NCBI GenBank assembly: GCA_951394405.1
Contig: OX596337.1
Coordinates: 2,976,001 to 3,040,000 of the forward strand
Reading direction: 5' to 3'
From: Coprinellus micaceus
Taxonomy: Eukaryota; Basidiomycota; Agaricomycetes; Agaricales; Psathyrellaceae
DNA length: 64,000 nt
Shown here: in pieces, positions 10,149 to 22,041 of the stretch
Position numbering within the stretch: the stretch's first letter is position 1
Layout of the letters: each line of letters opens with the position of its first letter
Notes under the pieces: generated by a model
Databases searched by the model: none
Seen by the model: the letters and a program-made list of their open reading frames with translations, nothing else
What the model was told of the DNA's origin: nothing
Made by a program: the position numbers and the translations under genes

Positions 10149-13100
10149 CTAATCATCTGCCATCTCGACGTCACCATCCTCGAGGGCAAGTTCCTTTGCC
10201 ACATCGTCTTGCTCCTTCTTGGTCTGAGCAGCAGATAACCAGAAACGCAGCTGTGCCTGAATCTCCGAGACGGCGTCAACGACATACTTGCGAGCGCGAA
10301 TCTGAGCCGGGTCTTCGCGCATGCCTTCCCAGAGCACGGACAAGTTGACCTCGACCTTCTGAGCTAGGCTCTCGAGGGACGCATCGAGGGCATTCCCAAT
10401 GGCTTGGGATGCTTCGTCCAAGCCACCAAGGATGACCTCGGAGCCTTCCTCGAAGATATCTTCTTTGTGCTCATCAACGTATCGACGGAAGACAGCCTGG
10501 AAGTACGAGGCACTGGTGAGCGGACAGTGGAACGGTTAAAACGAGGTGAGCGCTTACCTTCTGCCTAGCGACACTTCCCTTGCCCCGCTCCTCCATAGCA
10601 AGTTCATAACCGTCAATCAGCTCCCTCTGAACATGCGGAGACATTTTGCGGGAGATCTCTTTCTGTTGACTGGTCATCGACTCCTGGACGTTCGCGATCA
10701 TATTCTGCAGCGTCTGCTGCGCCTCTTCAAGGCATGCCTGACCCTGAAGCTTGGCGCGATCTTTGAGACCAGCTGCGGATGAGGCCTCAAAGTCTTGGAG
10801 GAGCTTCTTCACCGACTTGGTGATCGCCTCTTCAAAGGGGGAGAACAAGTCCGATTCGAAAAGCTTGCCCCATTGTACGGCAATACTCTTCGTGAAAGGG
10901 GTGACCATCTCGACGTTCAGATCGCGACGCCAGCTTCCATGGCGCTTGAGAGCTAAACCGCAGGAGTAAGCGACACTGAACCATGGGCCGCTATCCATCT
11001 TCACACTCACTCGCTCGGTAAGTAGCCCAGTGCATTTCCGAGGCAAATTGGTCGGAAGTGGCAACCGCAGCCCTGATCGCCTGATATGCCCATCGGTCAG
11101 AAATTACTTGCAACACCGGTAAAGATAGAACTTACCTCTTCAACACCTTGCTCGCACTTGTCCTCAAGGCTATCACGGATGCGCTTCTTCAAGTCCTCGA
11201 CGCAGTTATCAACCAAGGCCGAGAATTCCTTGCACAACCTCGGCGTGATTCCAGCGTGGTCTCCATTGGCGTCGAGCTTCTGCTTAGGTTCGGGCGGGTT
11301 GTACTCTTCGTAGCCGCCATATTGGTTGAGGAGGGCATGCGCCTGGGGGTAATTCTGGAGGTATTGAGCGAATGGGTCCTCATCATCGTCGGGAAGCCCC
11401 TGATTGAGGAAGCCCACGGATTCCCACTTCTCTCGCAACGTCTCGCGGTCAAAGGCAGTAACATCGCCGATCCCCTGCACATACGACTGAATTGAACGAG
11501 CGAAAGTTGAGATGTGAGCGTGGTAGCCACGGGCGGCGCGTTCACGAGAGGCGACGGTCAGTTGGTGACACCATTGTTGGAGGTCAGGGATCCCAGTGTC
11601 TTTGACGTTAGAAAAGCAGGAGGGTTCACCGTCTCCCTTGGCCTGGCCCTTCAACCGAACGTAGTCCCGACTCGAGCAAGTGAAGACTGGCAAGTCAATC
11701 TTGGCGTAGTCTCGCAGCTGTTGAGTAGGGTCGAAGTTCTCTGGGTCGCGCTCCTCAGCGGCAGCCTCGTCCAGGTCCTTGAGACCTGTTCGGAAGTCCT
11801 CTTTCAGGACATCACGAGAGAACTAGAGGTTTCATGAGGGCTGGAGGTCAAGGAGAAAGTATGGAATACATGCCTCAGACCTCTTCAAAGAGCAGAAGGC
11901 GTTCTTCTCCTTCTGAGACTTGGCGAGCTGCTTCTGGAGCGTTGAGATCTTGTCGCTCGAGTCGCGTTTCGTCGTCTTCGTCTCCTTGATAGTCTGACGA
12001 AGCGCCTTGATACCCTCCTTCGCAGACTCCAGCTTCGTCTCCAAACTCTCCTCCGTCTCCTCCTCAACGAGTTCGTCCGCGACTTCATCAGCAGAGTCCG
12101 CGTCCGAGTCCTCTGCGCCCGACTTTTCCGAATCCTCGTCCGAGTCCGTCTCGGAATCAGAGTCGGCCTTGGATTCAGCATCGCTGTCGTCGTCAAAGTC
12201 GCTATCCATGTCGATGTCATCGTCAGACTCCTCGTCGCTGGCAGCACTACTGCGGCGTCGCTTTGGTGATCCCTTCCTCCCTTTGCCCTTGCTCTTTCGC
12301 TTCTTGCTCGAAGACTTCTTGGACGTAGGTGGTTTCGCATACTTCGACTCGTAAGGTTCGCCCGCTTTCAGGGCCTCCAGGTGGTCCTTGTGGTCTTCAG
12401 CGTGGTCCCGAAGGTCCTTGAGATCGGCCTCGAGGGCTTGAATAACAGGTTAGCCTCGTATGTGTGTGACAGGTTAGACAGCAGCGCGTACTCTTCAGGA
12501 GCTTGTCGGCCTCGGTCTTCAGCTTCCTCTTCTCCTTGATCTGGTCTTGGAGCTCGTCGATGCGGTCTTCAATGGGTTCGAGCTCGGGGTCACTGTGGAG
12601 ACCCAGAGCGTTGATCACTTCCGAGCACGAGATGTCGTCGCACTTGCTCGCGATGAAAGTGATACAATGGTCGTCGTAGTTCCCGTCCACTGCGTTCCGT
12701 GTTAGCGCCGCAATCCACCTTCACACAGTTTTCCATATACTCACTCATGAGCTGCATCTTGAACGCGTCGCCGAGGAGATCTGGTCAACACGAGTGAGAG
12801 TCATATCCCGGCCAGAGCGACTCGAAACTTACCACGAGCCGTCTTGTCGTCGACAGCACGGGTGATAGGGGCAAGAATCCAGATACAATTCGCCTTCTTC
12901 ATATAATCCTTGGCGATGTTGTTTCGGGCAGCGTTGGCGTCAGCAACCCCAGGAAGATCGACGAGGATAGCACCAGTCGACAGTGCCTTCGAGGGACACC
13001 GAACGGTCACTTGGCGAATCAGAGGCCAGTAGGCTGCCTCTTCACCCTTGGGAGCGTCTCTCCTCGCAGTTACCGACTGACCCGCAGCTTTCCTGACCTT

Positions 13101-14357
13101 GTCCATAAGACTCGGCTCCTTGGCTTTATCCTTCTTCTTGTCCTTCTTATCGCCGCGCTTCTGGTCTTTCGAGTCGATATATTTGGCAATCTCCTTGCTA
13201 AAGTCCTTGGAGTTCTTCGCGGTGATCTTCTTGGTCGTGCCGAGAATTGACACGATATCTGTACAGAGTTCGTTATTTCGGCACATATAAGAGCCTAAAG
13301 AGCGTAACTCACTCTGATCGAGGTTGAGGATATCCTGAACTTGCATTTTCACCAACCTCTCGACTTCGACGTTGGGGTAGACCGCATGCACCTTCGACCA
13401 CGCGACGCCTGCGTCACTCTTGAGATCGGTCGTGCGCTTGACCTTCCCCTCCTCGTCAACCAAATCGTGAAGGAGGACGCCAAGCTCTTGCTCCCATTCT
13501 TTCCCTGAGAGGAAGGATACTTCGCCGTTAATAGTGGACTTGCTATGGTACGCGATTTCGGTGACAACAGCCGTGCACGCTCGCATCCCGCTCGTGGGGA
13601 CAATATTGTCTAGGATACCCGAGTTAGCCACGCCCCTTCGCGACACGGGTAGAACGCCATCTCACCATCTAGAATCGCGTTCAGGATAGAAGATTTCCCA
13701 GCTCCTGTAGCGCCGCACACCGCAATCAGCGTCGTCGGGGTGCTTTGGCTCTTCAAGCTAAGTTGCGTGGTTATCAGACACGCTCAGGCCGCAATTGAAT
13801 GACGCGACCCACCTCTTGATCTCGCGCTCCCACACATCCTTGCGCAGGTTACCCAACGCCAAAGTCTTCACACTTGCCTCGATGGTATTCACCATCTTCA
13901 GACCCTCCTTCAGCGCGGGCTCAGGCGCATATTCAATCTCCGACGCGCTCTGGTACGTGCTGTGCTGAGCGGGGGGAGGGGGCTGGAACGCGCCTCCAAA
14001 TTCAATTTCTTCGCGCTGATCTTGAGGCTCCTCATACTGGGGTACTTCGGGTTCGGCGGGTTCTGGCTTAGGCGCGTTGTTTCTCGGGGTGAAAAAGTCG
14101 CGTAAATTCTGGAAAAGCTCATCGTATCGCGTCGCGTCAATAATTGAGACAGCCTCCAGTCACGCAACACTCACAGTCTGGCTTGGCTCGCTCTTCAGGG
14201 GTGCTGAACCTGCACTCGAGTTTGAATGGGCCGTGTTGAGGTTCGTTGGGCTTAGAGGGGGCAGCCTGGCCTCTGTAGGCTCCGGCTTGACGTGGAACTA
14301 ATTACAGGTCTGAGCGTGACGGTGACGGTGTGAAGAGAAGACGAGAAGACTGACCAT
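10149..14357 (-). CDS. large dynamin-family GTPase, SLIP-GC/NUGGC-like
   Basis: This multi-exon gene encodes a protein of very roughly 1,200 residues. The GTPase domain has a P-loop (GATGAGKSSILNAILD), switch I threonine in VPTSGMRACTAVVTEIAYH, and a G3 motif in ILVDLPGVADANAARN. The layout resembles vertebrate nuclear GTPase SLIP-GC. Downstream come a basic stretch with a likely nuclear signal (SSSKKRKSKGKGRKGSPKRR), a highly acidic Asp/Ser run, and a coiled coil. The C-terminal half is helical, as in dynamin-type stalks, and ends in an acidic EDGDVEMADD. The only ATG available upstream of the N-terminal exon sits directly before a GTCAGT donor, so the first coding exon may be only ATG (14357-14355). 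An intron at 11873-11823 appears to use a GC donor. Function in fungi is unknown; a nuclear role is inference. Confidence 0.83.
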
Positions 14358-14560
14358 ATCGGGTCTGGGGACGCTCCTAGCGCGGCGTTGCTGGAATGAC
14401 CGCGACGAGGACCTTTCGGGGCACAAGGATGTGGGTGAAGTGGGAACTGGATTGGCGATGAGGTGGATGTTGGTTCCCGCCACCCGCTCACAACAAGGTT
14501 AAATAGACGCGGGTGTCACACGCGTGACAGGCGCGTTTAATTGAATTCTCTACGTGGCTA

Positions 14561-17074
14561 TTACAACCTTTGTGGGCGCCAATGGTTCTTTAGGGTCTTT
14601 GCTACATCTATCTCTACCCTCGAAGCTCCTCTTCTTTCTTCATGCACACTCAAAGGCCGTGGCATTGCGACCCCCATGTCGACATCGAACCCAAGAAGCG
14701 CTGAGCGACCTCGGAGGAATTGACAGACATTCACACCGTCGGAAAGGAGACCCTGCAGGGTCGAATTGTTCGAATCGGAGACTCCAAGCTCCGAAAGATC
14801 CACCATACTCTCATGCTCGTCATCGGGCGGGAGTGGATCCGGTTCCATGTCTTGCTCGTCCATTCGTTGCCAGATTTCTTCGTGTTGGCTGCCACCGAGC
14901 TCCAGCTGGTCCCACTGCATCAGAACGGGTTCTGGGTCGTCATAGTGCTCCTCAAGAATGCCATTCGCGACGTCGTCCGCGTAGAATTCTTCAAAGACGC
15001 CGTTGTCGTACGCCGACAAAGACATGTCCAGGTCTTGGTTATCCCCGACAAAGCTGGCCTCATCATAGTCGTCGAAAAGCATGTCGCCAGAAACCAAGCC
15101 GTTCCCATTTGTTCCAAGGTCATATTGCTGCTCTGTGAACCCGTCCAAGCGCTGGTCGATATCATCCCAATAGTCCAGTGGCCCCTCGTAGTCAAAGACG
15201 CCTTCTTCCTCGAATAATGCGATGCTTTCGATGGAACCTGGGTCTCCTCTGTGTCTGTTGTCAGAAGCGTACCTTCCATTCAAACCAAAAGCATTCCCGT
15301 GGCTATTCTGGAAGGACATGGGTGGCTCTTGCCAGGGTTCGTAGTCCATTGCATCCTCCGGGACGCTGTCAAGCGTCGGGTCGTCCAACGGAACATCATT
15401 CCGCGGAGGATTGGGATGAAACGTCTGCCAAAGGGAAAGTCCAGAGCCTTCTCGATGGGAAGATACGACTGTCGGCTCTTTCTCATCTGCAGGTGGAGGG
15501 GAGGGTGCCTTTGCCAGTGGTTCTACCGGTACCCTTGCTATAAACGTCGGGCAGGGTATAGACTCTGTCACCCGTTTCCCACTGGGCTGCTCAGCAGATT
15601 CCTGATCCAAAATCTGCTGAAAGTACTTCGAGAAAGTGTTCGTCTCGGGTCGGCGTCTCGGAGGCGACGAAGGGCTTGGAACACACTGAGAGGCGGAATC
15701 GTGAGGTCCCAGCGACGACCATGCCTTTTCCGCATCGCCCGGTTTTGAGGCTTCACCTTCGTCCACCGTAGCCCCTCGCGGTTGTTTGGACTTGGTCGGC
15801 TTGACGAGTGGAATTTCGACCGACAGATCCGTAGATGCGAGCCTGCCGCTATCCCGCTCGATGTCCCACGTTACTGAGGAGGATCGCGGGTGCCGCTTGG
15901 GGCGCTCCCGGACCTCCTCCTCTTCTTCGCTTTCCGACGATGAACTGGAAGCCGTTTCCTCCCTCTCTGAAGGCTCCGGAGTTGGTTCCTTCGCGCGCTT
16001 CCGAGTCTTGGAGGTCGTCTTCTTCTCCGGGTGCTTGGTAGGTGCCCTCTCTTTGTTGCGGGTTTTGGACGGCCGAGGCTCTGGGGAATCGCGTCTCTCC
16101 CTGACCTGCCGCTTGTTGAGGAACGCTAGCTCTGAGAAACCTGTACCCCCTGGCGCCTTCCTCACGGTGGAGGTCTTGGCTGACGCCTTGCCTTTCGAAA
16201 ACACGCCAGCCGGTCTCGTATGCTCCATCTACAATAAAACGTCAATGGTATGCACACAATATATATTGGCTCGCTCACTGTAAGCCTTGACTTTCCAACA
16301 TTGGTCGCAGAGAACCCATGCATCAACGCCAAGCCTGCTGGTGTCTTCTGTTTCTTGGGTTTTGCCCCTTTCTTCTTACTGGCCTTACCACCCTCGTCAG
16401 ACTCGTGGTCGCTGTCGCGTTCAGGAGAGCCTTTCCTCTTCTTCGGATTCACGATTTCTCGCTTTTCCCGCCTTCGCTCCCTCCTCGCGTTCATCCCTTG
16501 GTCACGATCGTCAGAGTATGAGAGCGCGATTCTTGAAATATCACACACTTTGCTCCCTGGCTCTCGTCTCCGTATCCTCCCCGGACTCTGATTCATCATC
16601 CATCATGCCCGTCTCCTTGCTCGTCGAAGCCTTCTTCTTCGCCTCTTTCCCCTTCTCCGCCTTCGATGTCCCGACCGCCTTTCTTGCTTCTTTCGGGGGA
16701 GCATTCTCCTTCCCGCTCGCCCTCGACCGCGCCTTCTCAGCTACCTCATCCCGCCCCCTCAGCTCCGGATTCCTCGGCTTCAACACAGGAGTTTCAATCC
16801 ACGCCCTTCCTTTCCCCTTCTCCTTCTCACTCCCTTTCGCTTTCCTCCTCGCATCCCTCCCCAGGGCCTCGCTAACCCCCGACCCCACCGCAGAGCTCCC
16901 TACCTTCCGCTCCTCCCTCCCCCATGTCTGCAAGTACCTCTTCCCTTCGACCTCGTACACATTGGTGTTGCGCTGTTGTTGCTTGACGTACGACGCCATG
17001 AAGCTCGATTTGTCGAACTTGGGGAGCTTTGAGAGGCCTGTGCCGAGCCCTTCGTTCCCTCTCGACTCGCTCAT
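14561..17074 (-). CDS. long disordered basic/acidic protein, unknown function
   Basis: Three exons (17074-16549, 16496-16279, 16228-14561) join in frame to give 803 residues. The N-terminus has an ordered-looking patch (KFDKSSFMASYVKQQQRNTN, then YEVEGKRYLQTWG). Lysine/arginine-rich segments follow, with several nuclear-signal-like runs (NPKKRKGS, KASKKKGAKPKKQKTPAG). A short conserved-looking block, LALMHGFSATNVGKSRLTME, spans the second intron. The middle is Ser/Glu-rich, and the C-terminal third is strongly acidic with many Tyr and Asp and ends with MPRPLSVHEERR. I recognise no domain. A nuclear scaffold or chromatin role would fit the composition but is only a guess. The plus-strand open frames here are antisense shadows. 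Confidence 0.75.
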
Positions 17075-17452
17075 GGTGGGCGGTAAAGGGAGCACGGTTG
17101 CGTGACAGTGACTCCAACAGAAGGCGGGGCGAGCTACACAAGAATGGCAATGACCGATCCATAACCGGCTACAACGGTCCCCACAACCTATTCCAGGTCA
17201 AGTCAATCTCCGGTCAACCGCCGATCGTAGGCTCAGCAAGGATTTGAGGTGGGCCCAAGACCAGAGTACCGCAAGAATATGTTCTCTTACGAACGGCCGT
17301 GAGGGGACTTAAGGTAGCCGAACCAAGCCGTAGAGATATCACCGCAGAGCGCGAGGGCGTCTTCATAGTCAAACGGAGTGTCCAGGTGATGCAAGAGTCC
17401 CATTAATTGATATGCGATGGTAGATGACGGAGGAAATATCTAGGTATACAAT
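17075..17452. other. intergenic, same-strand genes, nothing seen
   Basis: This is the promoter of the disordered-protein gene above plus the 3' flank of the thiolase gene. No repeat, RNA gene or credible small ORF was found. Confidence 0.4.
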
Positions 17453-18863
17453 TTACAGTTTCTGGATGACAATAGCAGATGCAGCTCCACCACCATTGCA
17501 AATGCCAGCAGCACCGTATTGGCCAGACTTGAGAGCGTGGACCAGGGAGACGATGATACGAGAGCCAGAGTTACCAATGGCGTGACCGAGAGATACGGCA
17601 CCACCGTTGATGTTGACCTTGGCGGGGTCAAGCTGGTTGACCTTCTCGGCAATGCGGACGACGACAGAGAAGGCCTCGTTGACCTCGAAGAGGGAGATGT
17701 CAGCAACGGTGAGGTTGGCCTTTTGAAGGGCCTGGGGGAGGGCGACGGTGGGAGCCTCAGGGAAGTCGATGGGCTCAACACCGGCATCGGCCCAAGCTAA
17801 AAGCGCGTTGCGTCAGAGCGAAATCGAACCGAACCGATGAACCTGGCACTTACAGATAACCTTGGCGAGAGGAGTCAAGTTGAGCTCCTTGGCCTTCTCA
17901 GCAGACATGAGGATCAAAGCAGAGGCACCGTCGGAGAGGGGGGAAGAGTTGGCGGGGGTGATGGAACCGTCCTTCTTGAAGGCAGAGCGGAGAGTAGGAA
18001 CCTTCTCGAAGATAACACGCTTGTACTCCTCATCCTCGCGGACAATGGTGTCGCCCTTCTTGCCCTTGATCGTCACGGGGACGACCTCGGCGTCAAAGGC
18101 ACCCTCCTGCCATGCACGGGCAGAGCGCTTGTAGGACTCGATGGCATGGCCGTCCTGAGACTCACGGGTGATGCCGTGCTTCTCAGCAGAGTGTTCACCA
18201 CAGTTGCCCATGGCAAAGTTGTTGTACACATCCCAGAGGCCGTCGGTCTCGAGGGAGTCACGGGTGGTGAACTTGCCGAACACAGGGTTCTGGCGGGGCA
18301 GGAGGAAGCTGCGAAAAATACCGGTGTCAATACCGAGATCTAGATGCGTAAAATGTTGGGGTAGTAGCACGTACGGGGCGTTGCTCATGCTCTCCATTCC
18401 ACCGGCAGCGACGACGGAACGCTCACCCAGCTTGATGGACTGGGCAGCAAGAATGACAGCCTTCATGCCGCTGGCGCAGACCTTGTTAATGGTGGTGGCA
18501 TCGGAGCTGGACTTGAGGCCGGACGAGAGGGCGACCTGACGGGCAGGCGATTGGCCGACACCAGCCTGGACGACGTTGCCAAAGTAGACCTCCTCCACGA
18601 GGGCGGGGTCGATGTTCTTGGATTCGAGGGCATGCTTGAGGGCGATGGTTCCAAGCTGGGGGGCAGTCAGGGTCTTGAGAGAGCCGTTGATCGAGCCAAC
18701 GGGGGTCCTGGTAGCGGAGACGATGACAACTTCGTTCGACTGGGAATAACCTGGGTGTGAGCACGGGGAGATCGGAGGGGATGGAGCGAGGTGGACGTAC
18801 CATGGCGCGTGCAAGGAAGGGGGTGGAGAGACGGGATGAGGAGGCTAAGCGCGACAAGAGCAT
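17453..18863 (-). CDS. ERG10: acetyl-CoA acetyltransferase (thiolase), probably mitochondrial
   Basis: Four exons (18863-18801, 18739-18375, 18308-17854, 17796-17453) give 408 residues. The nucleophile cysteine is in [10 protein letters not shown], the catalytic histidine in [19 protein letters not shown], and the second active-site cysteine in [13 protein letters not shown]. The enzyme joins two acetyl-CoA to acetoacetyl-CoA, feeding the mevalonate pathway or running ketone breakdown in reverse. The 21-residue first exon ([20 protein letters not shown]) looks like a mitochondrial presequence, as in animal ACAT1. The intron at 18374-18309 is 66 nt and leaves the frame open, so a simple ORF reading would wrongly insert 22 residues before [13 protein letters not shown]. 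Whether a cytosolic form also exists is not visible. Confidence 0.92.
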
Positions 18864-19163
18864 GGCTTTATAGGCGACGGCCAATTATGTGCTGGGACCC
18901 TCGGATAAAAGCGACCCAATCTGATCTGCAGGATATCGTATGATACGATGAGCTGATATGCCGCAACAGACACCACATTTCCCAAAAACATACCGTGGTA
19001 CGACAAACGGCCAGGGACTCGGGTGACGATGCTTCGCGGGCGTCGTCCAAGCTGCACCGTCGCCAGCGCGGCCACGGCGGTCCTTTATACATCGCTCCCC
19101 ATGATCCGGGTCGATTTCATGTGTCAATTGCTAAGCGGAGCTTCCTGATCTCCTCTACGTATT
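18864..19163. other. promoter region of thiolase / ATG10 3' flank
   Basis: Three hundred bases lie between two minus-strand genes. Open frames in all directions lack conserved content. No TATA box or repeat stands out. Confidence 0.35.
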
Positions 19164-19814
19164 CTACAGATCGAGAACCCCGCTGACCGTCATCATCCAC
19201 AACTCCATCCATCGGACGTCCCGCATCGTCTCGTCGCTCTCCTCAACTTCACGAAACAGCTCGTCGACAGCATTACTCGTCTCGCAGGGGTGCAGGTACC
19301 AACACGGCGTGCCGAGTGTCGGATGATCGCCTTGCGAGAGAAGCGGAAAGGGGGCGTCGGGAAGGGAAAGCGCGTACCCATTGACAGAGCTGCTCGCAGG
19401 GACCTCGAACTTGAACAGGGTCGTGTCCATGAGCTCGTCCAGCGTGAGTGGGGTGCCGTCTTGGTGAAGATGAATGGATTGGTCAGACCCAATAAAGTGG
19501 AACGACAAACTTGTATTGTGCACAGTGAAATAGAACGCAGGCACCTGGAATCCCGGGGAAAACACAACGTATTGCTGAGAAACCACATCCCCCGACCCCG
19601 ACGCTGTGTGAGCAGTTGCTTCGTCCGCCTCCAACTCGGCCTCCTCCCCGAGCTCAGGGTCCTCTGCGACGAGGCCTGTCTTGCGGCGGTAGTGCTTGCA
19701 TCTGGTGAGATAGCCGTACGGGTACTTGTCTACCCACACCCAGTCCCGCAGAATCGGTGCATGTCTGTGGACGAGCGCCTTGCAAGCAGAATCAAAGTCT
19801 GAGCGGGACAACAT
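19164..19814 (-). CDS. ATG10: ubiquitin-like-conjugating enzyme Atg10
   Basis: This is an E2-like enzyme that transfers Atg12 onto Atg5 during autophagosome formation. The catalytic cysteine lies in GTPCWYLHPCETSNAVDEL; the HPC motif with following Thr is the Atg3/Atg10 active-site signature. Upstream are DWVWVDKYPYGYLTRCKHYR and VVFSPGFQVPAFYFTVH. A 51-nt intron at 19510-19460 is likely: it has a branch-like CTGAC, ends in CCAAG, and restores VHNTNGTPLTLDELMD, the usual spacing in this family. Because 51 is a multiple of three the frame stays open without splicing. The spliced protein is 199 residues. The ATG at 19814 is the first that keeps the conserved N-terminal helix. Confidence 0.85.
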   Translation of the reverse strand: MLSRSDFDSACKALVHRHAPILRDWVWVDKYPYGYLTRCKHYRRKTGLVAEDPELGEEAELEADEATAHTASGSGDVVSQQYVVFSPGFQVPAFYFTVHNTSLSFHFIGSDQSIHLHQDGTPLTLDELMDTTLFKFEVPASSSVNGYALSLPDAPFPLLSQGDHPTLGTPCWYLHPCETSNAVDELFREVEESDETMRDVRWMELWMMTVSGVLDL

Positions 19815-20020
19815 TTGTGCCGGCACGGCGAACAGCTGAGTCTCAAGCGGGAATCTCGGCGTGCAGTTTGTAGAACAAGGTTCAGCCACCCCGGCGTTTG
19901 CCGGATCCACTCTCGCCGCTGAATTGTGCGTCCCCGGCGTCCACTTCCAGGCTCCTCGTCGTCGTCGCCGTCTTCTGCAGCTCAAGTCTCGCTGCCGACG
20001 CATACCAAAACACACCCATC

Positions 20021-21003
20021 ATGGCCGTAGGGAAGGTATGCTCAAAATCCTGTTTTTCCCGGCCCTTTCTCAATGCGAATCGGATTAGAACAAGCGCCTG
20101 TCTAAGGGCAAGAAGGGTATCAAGAAGAAGGTCGTTGACCCCTTCTCTCGCAAGGGTGCGTAGTGGCGGGCGTATCTGGAGAGTATGGGCTCATCGCGTC
20201 GCAGACTGGTACGACATCAAGGCCCCCTCAATCTTCGAGGTCCGCAATGTCGGCAAGACCCTCACCAACCGATCCCAGGGCATGAGTACGTCGAAACGCG
20301 CCCATTGAGGCGCGAATGCGTGCTGATTCAATCGTTCAGGGAATGCCAACGACTCGCTCAAGGGTCGTGTCATCGAGGTCTCCCTCGCTGATCTCAACAA
20401 GGATGAGGAGCAGAACTTCCGCAAGATCAAGCTCCGCATCGACGAGATCCAGGGCAAGAACTGCCTCACCAACTTCCACGGAATGGACTTCACCTCCGAC
20501 AAGCTCCGTTCCCTCGTCCGCAAGTGGCAAACTCTCGTCGAGGCTCACGTCGACGTCAAGACCACCGATGGCTACCTCCTCCGTCTCTTCGCTATCGGCT
20601 TCACCAGGCGCCGCCCCACGCAGGTGAAGAAGACCACCTACGCCCAGTCCGCCCAGGTCCGGGAACTCCGCAAGAAGATGTTCGAGATCATGACCCGTGA
20701 GGCCACGAGCTGTGACTTGAAGGAGCTGGTTCAGAAGTTCGTGCCTGAGGCTATCGGCAAGGAGATCGAGAAGGCTTCCCGCAGCATCTACCCCCTCCAA
20801 AACGTCTACGTCCGAAAGGCGAAAATCCTCAAGGCACCCAAGTTCGATGTCAACAAGCTGCTCGAGCTCCACGGTGGTGATGTCGAGGTGCGTTTATTCC
20901 TTATCGTCTACCTGTGCTTTTGTGTTGACCATTTCTTCAGGACACTGGTGCTCGCGGCGTCACAAAGGAGTTCAAGGAGCCTGAGATTCTCGAGTCTGTG
21001 TAA
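20021..21003 (+). CDS. RPS1: 40S ribosomal protein eS1 (RPS1/RPS3A)
   Basis: Five exons (20021-20035, 20089-20155, 20205-20285, 20340-20887, 20941-21003) encode 257 residues. The start [19 protein letters not shown] is the canonical eS1 N-terminus, and the body [20 protein letters not shown] through the end [15 protein letters not shown] matches throughout. The very short first exon of five codons followed by an intron is a common ribosomal-protein gene structure. Codon choice is strongly biased to C-ending codons, as expected for a highly expressed gene. It is divergent from ATG10 with about 206 bp between starts. Confidence 0.97.
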
Positions 21004-21212
21004 TGTCCCTCATATAGCTTCTACCCTATCATACTCCATATGCTCTCCTATGCGTGAATGCCCCACCCCACCAATATATGCAACGTCGTTGAGCAGCCCA
21101 ATCCCCGATTTGAGATAAATTTTCTGCATTATGTTTTTCCGCCCGCATCAGTGGTAACTATTTTGTGGCGACATCGAAAGCGGAAGGCAACCTTCTCTCT
21201 TTACCTTTCGCC

Positions 21213-21922
21213 ATGGCCGACGTCGAACTCATCCGCAGTCATTTGACCCAACACCCCGACTTCCCCAAGAAGGTTTGGCGCCATTGAACATGCCAGTAGT
21301 TCGATTTCTAATTGGTACCACGAACAGGGAATTGTCTTCCTCGATATCTTCCCCATTCTCCGGGATCCTCTGGTCTTCGAGGCTTTGATCTCCCATATTA
21401 CCCAACACCTCTTCTCGCATACCCTCGGCCTTTCTCCCACCAAGAAAATTGACGTTATCGTCGGCCTCGATGCTAGGGGTTTCCTCCTCGGTCCTATCCT
21501 AGCCCTCAGGCTCGGTGCTGCCTTTGTCCCCGTCCGAAAGCAGGGAAAGCTTCCTGGACAATGTATCCAGGCTTCGTATGAGAAGGAGTATGGAACTGTG
21601 AGTAGGGAGATAGGACAAGGGGAGTGCTCGGGCTAACTGCCTTTTAATTAGGACACCTTTGAAATGCAGGCCGACGCTATCAAGCCCGGCCAGACTGTGG
21701 TTGTTGTCGACGATTTGATCGCCACCGGTGAGGGGGACTTTCCATTTGCCTCGATCTTCGCTCAACCCTTGACCAGGTGGCTCTGCCAAGGCTGCTGGCG
21801 AGCTCGTCGCGAAGCTCGGGGGCAAGACCCTCGAGTACATCTTCATCATCGAGCTCATGTTCTTGAAGGCCTCCTCTAAGCTCGATGCTCCCGTCTACTC
21901 TATTGTTCAGTCCGACGACTAG
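21213..21922 (+). CDS. APT1: adenine phosphoribosyltransferase
   Basis: Exons 21213-21272, 21328-21597, 21652-21727 and 21777-21922 give 183 residues. The enzyme makes AMP from adenine and PRPP in purine salvage. The PRPP-binding loop [20 protein letters not shown] is interrupted by the third intron exactly inside the glycine pair. Other family blocks are [29 protein letters not shown] and [11 protein letters not shown]. Length and motif order are as expected. The 3' end converges on the EDEM gene, with about 120 bp between stop codons. Confidence 0.95.
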
Positions 21923-22041
21923 AACGTCAACCAAAATCGACAGAGGAGAATAATTTATGCGGTAAATATGTTACAGATATGATATGGGCGCACCCGTATG
22001 CAAGAGGAGGTCCGGAACAGCAACAGACTAGATACCCATCA

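Noticed and set aside
14298..14491. Two minus-strand frames upstream of the SLIP-GC-like gene that could serve as longer N-termini
   Set aside because: Both begin with GTG, not ATG, and their residues are not protein-like beyond the ATG at 14357.
14554..16041. Long plus-strand frames antisense to the disordered protein gene
   Set aside because: They mirror a biased-composition minus-strand gene, lack splice logic and have no family resemblance.
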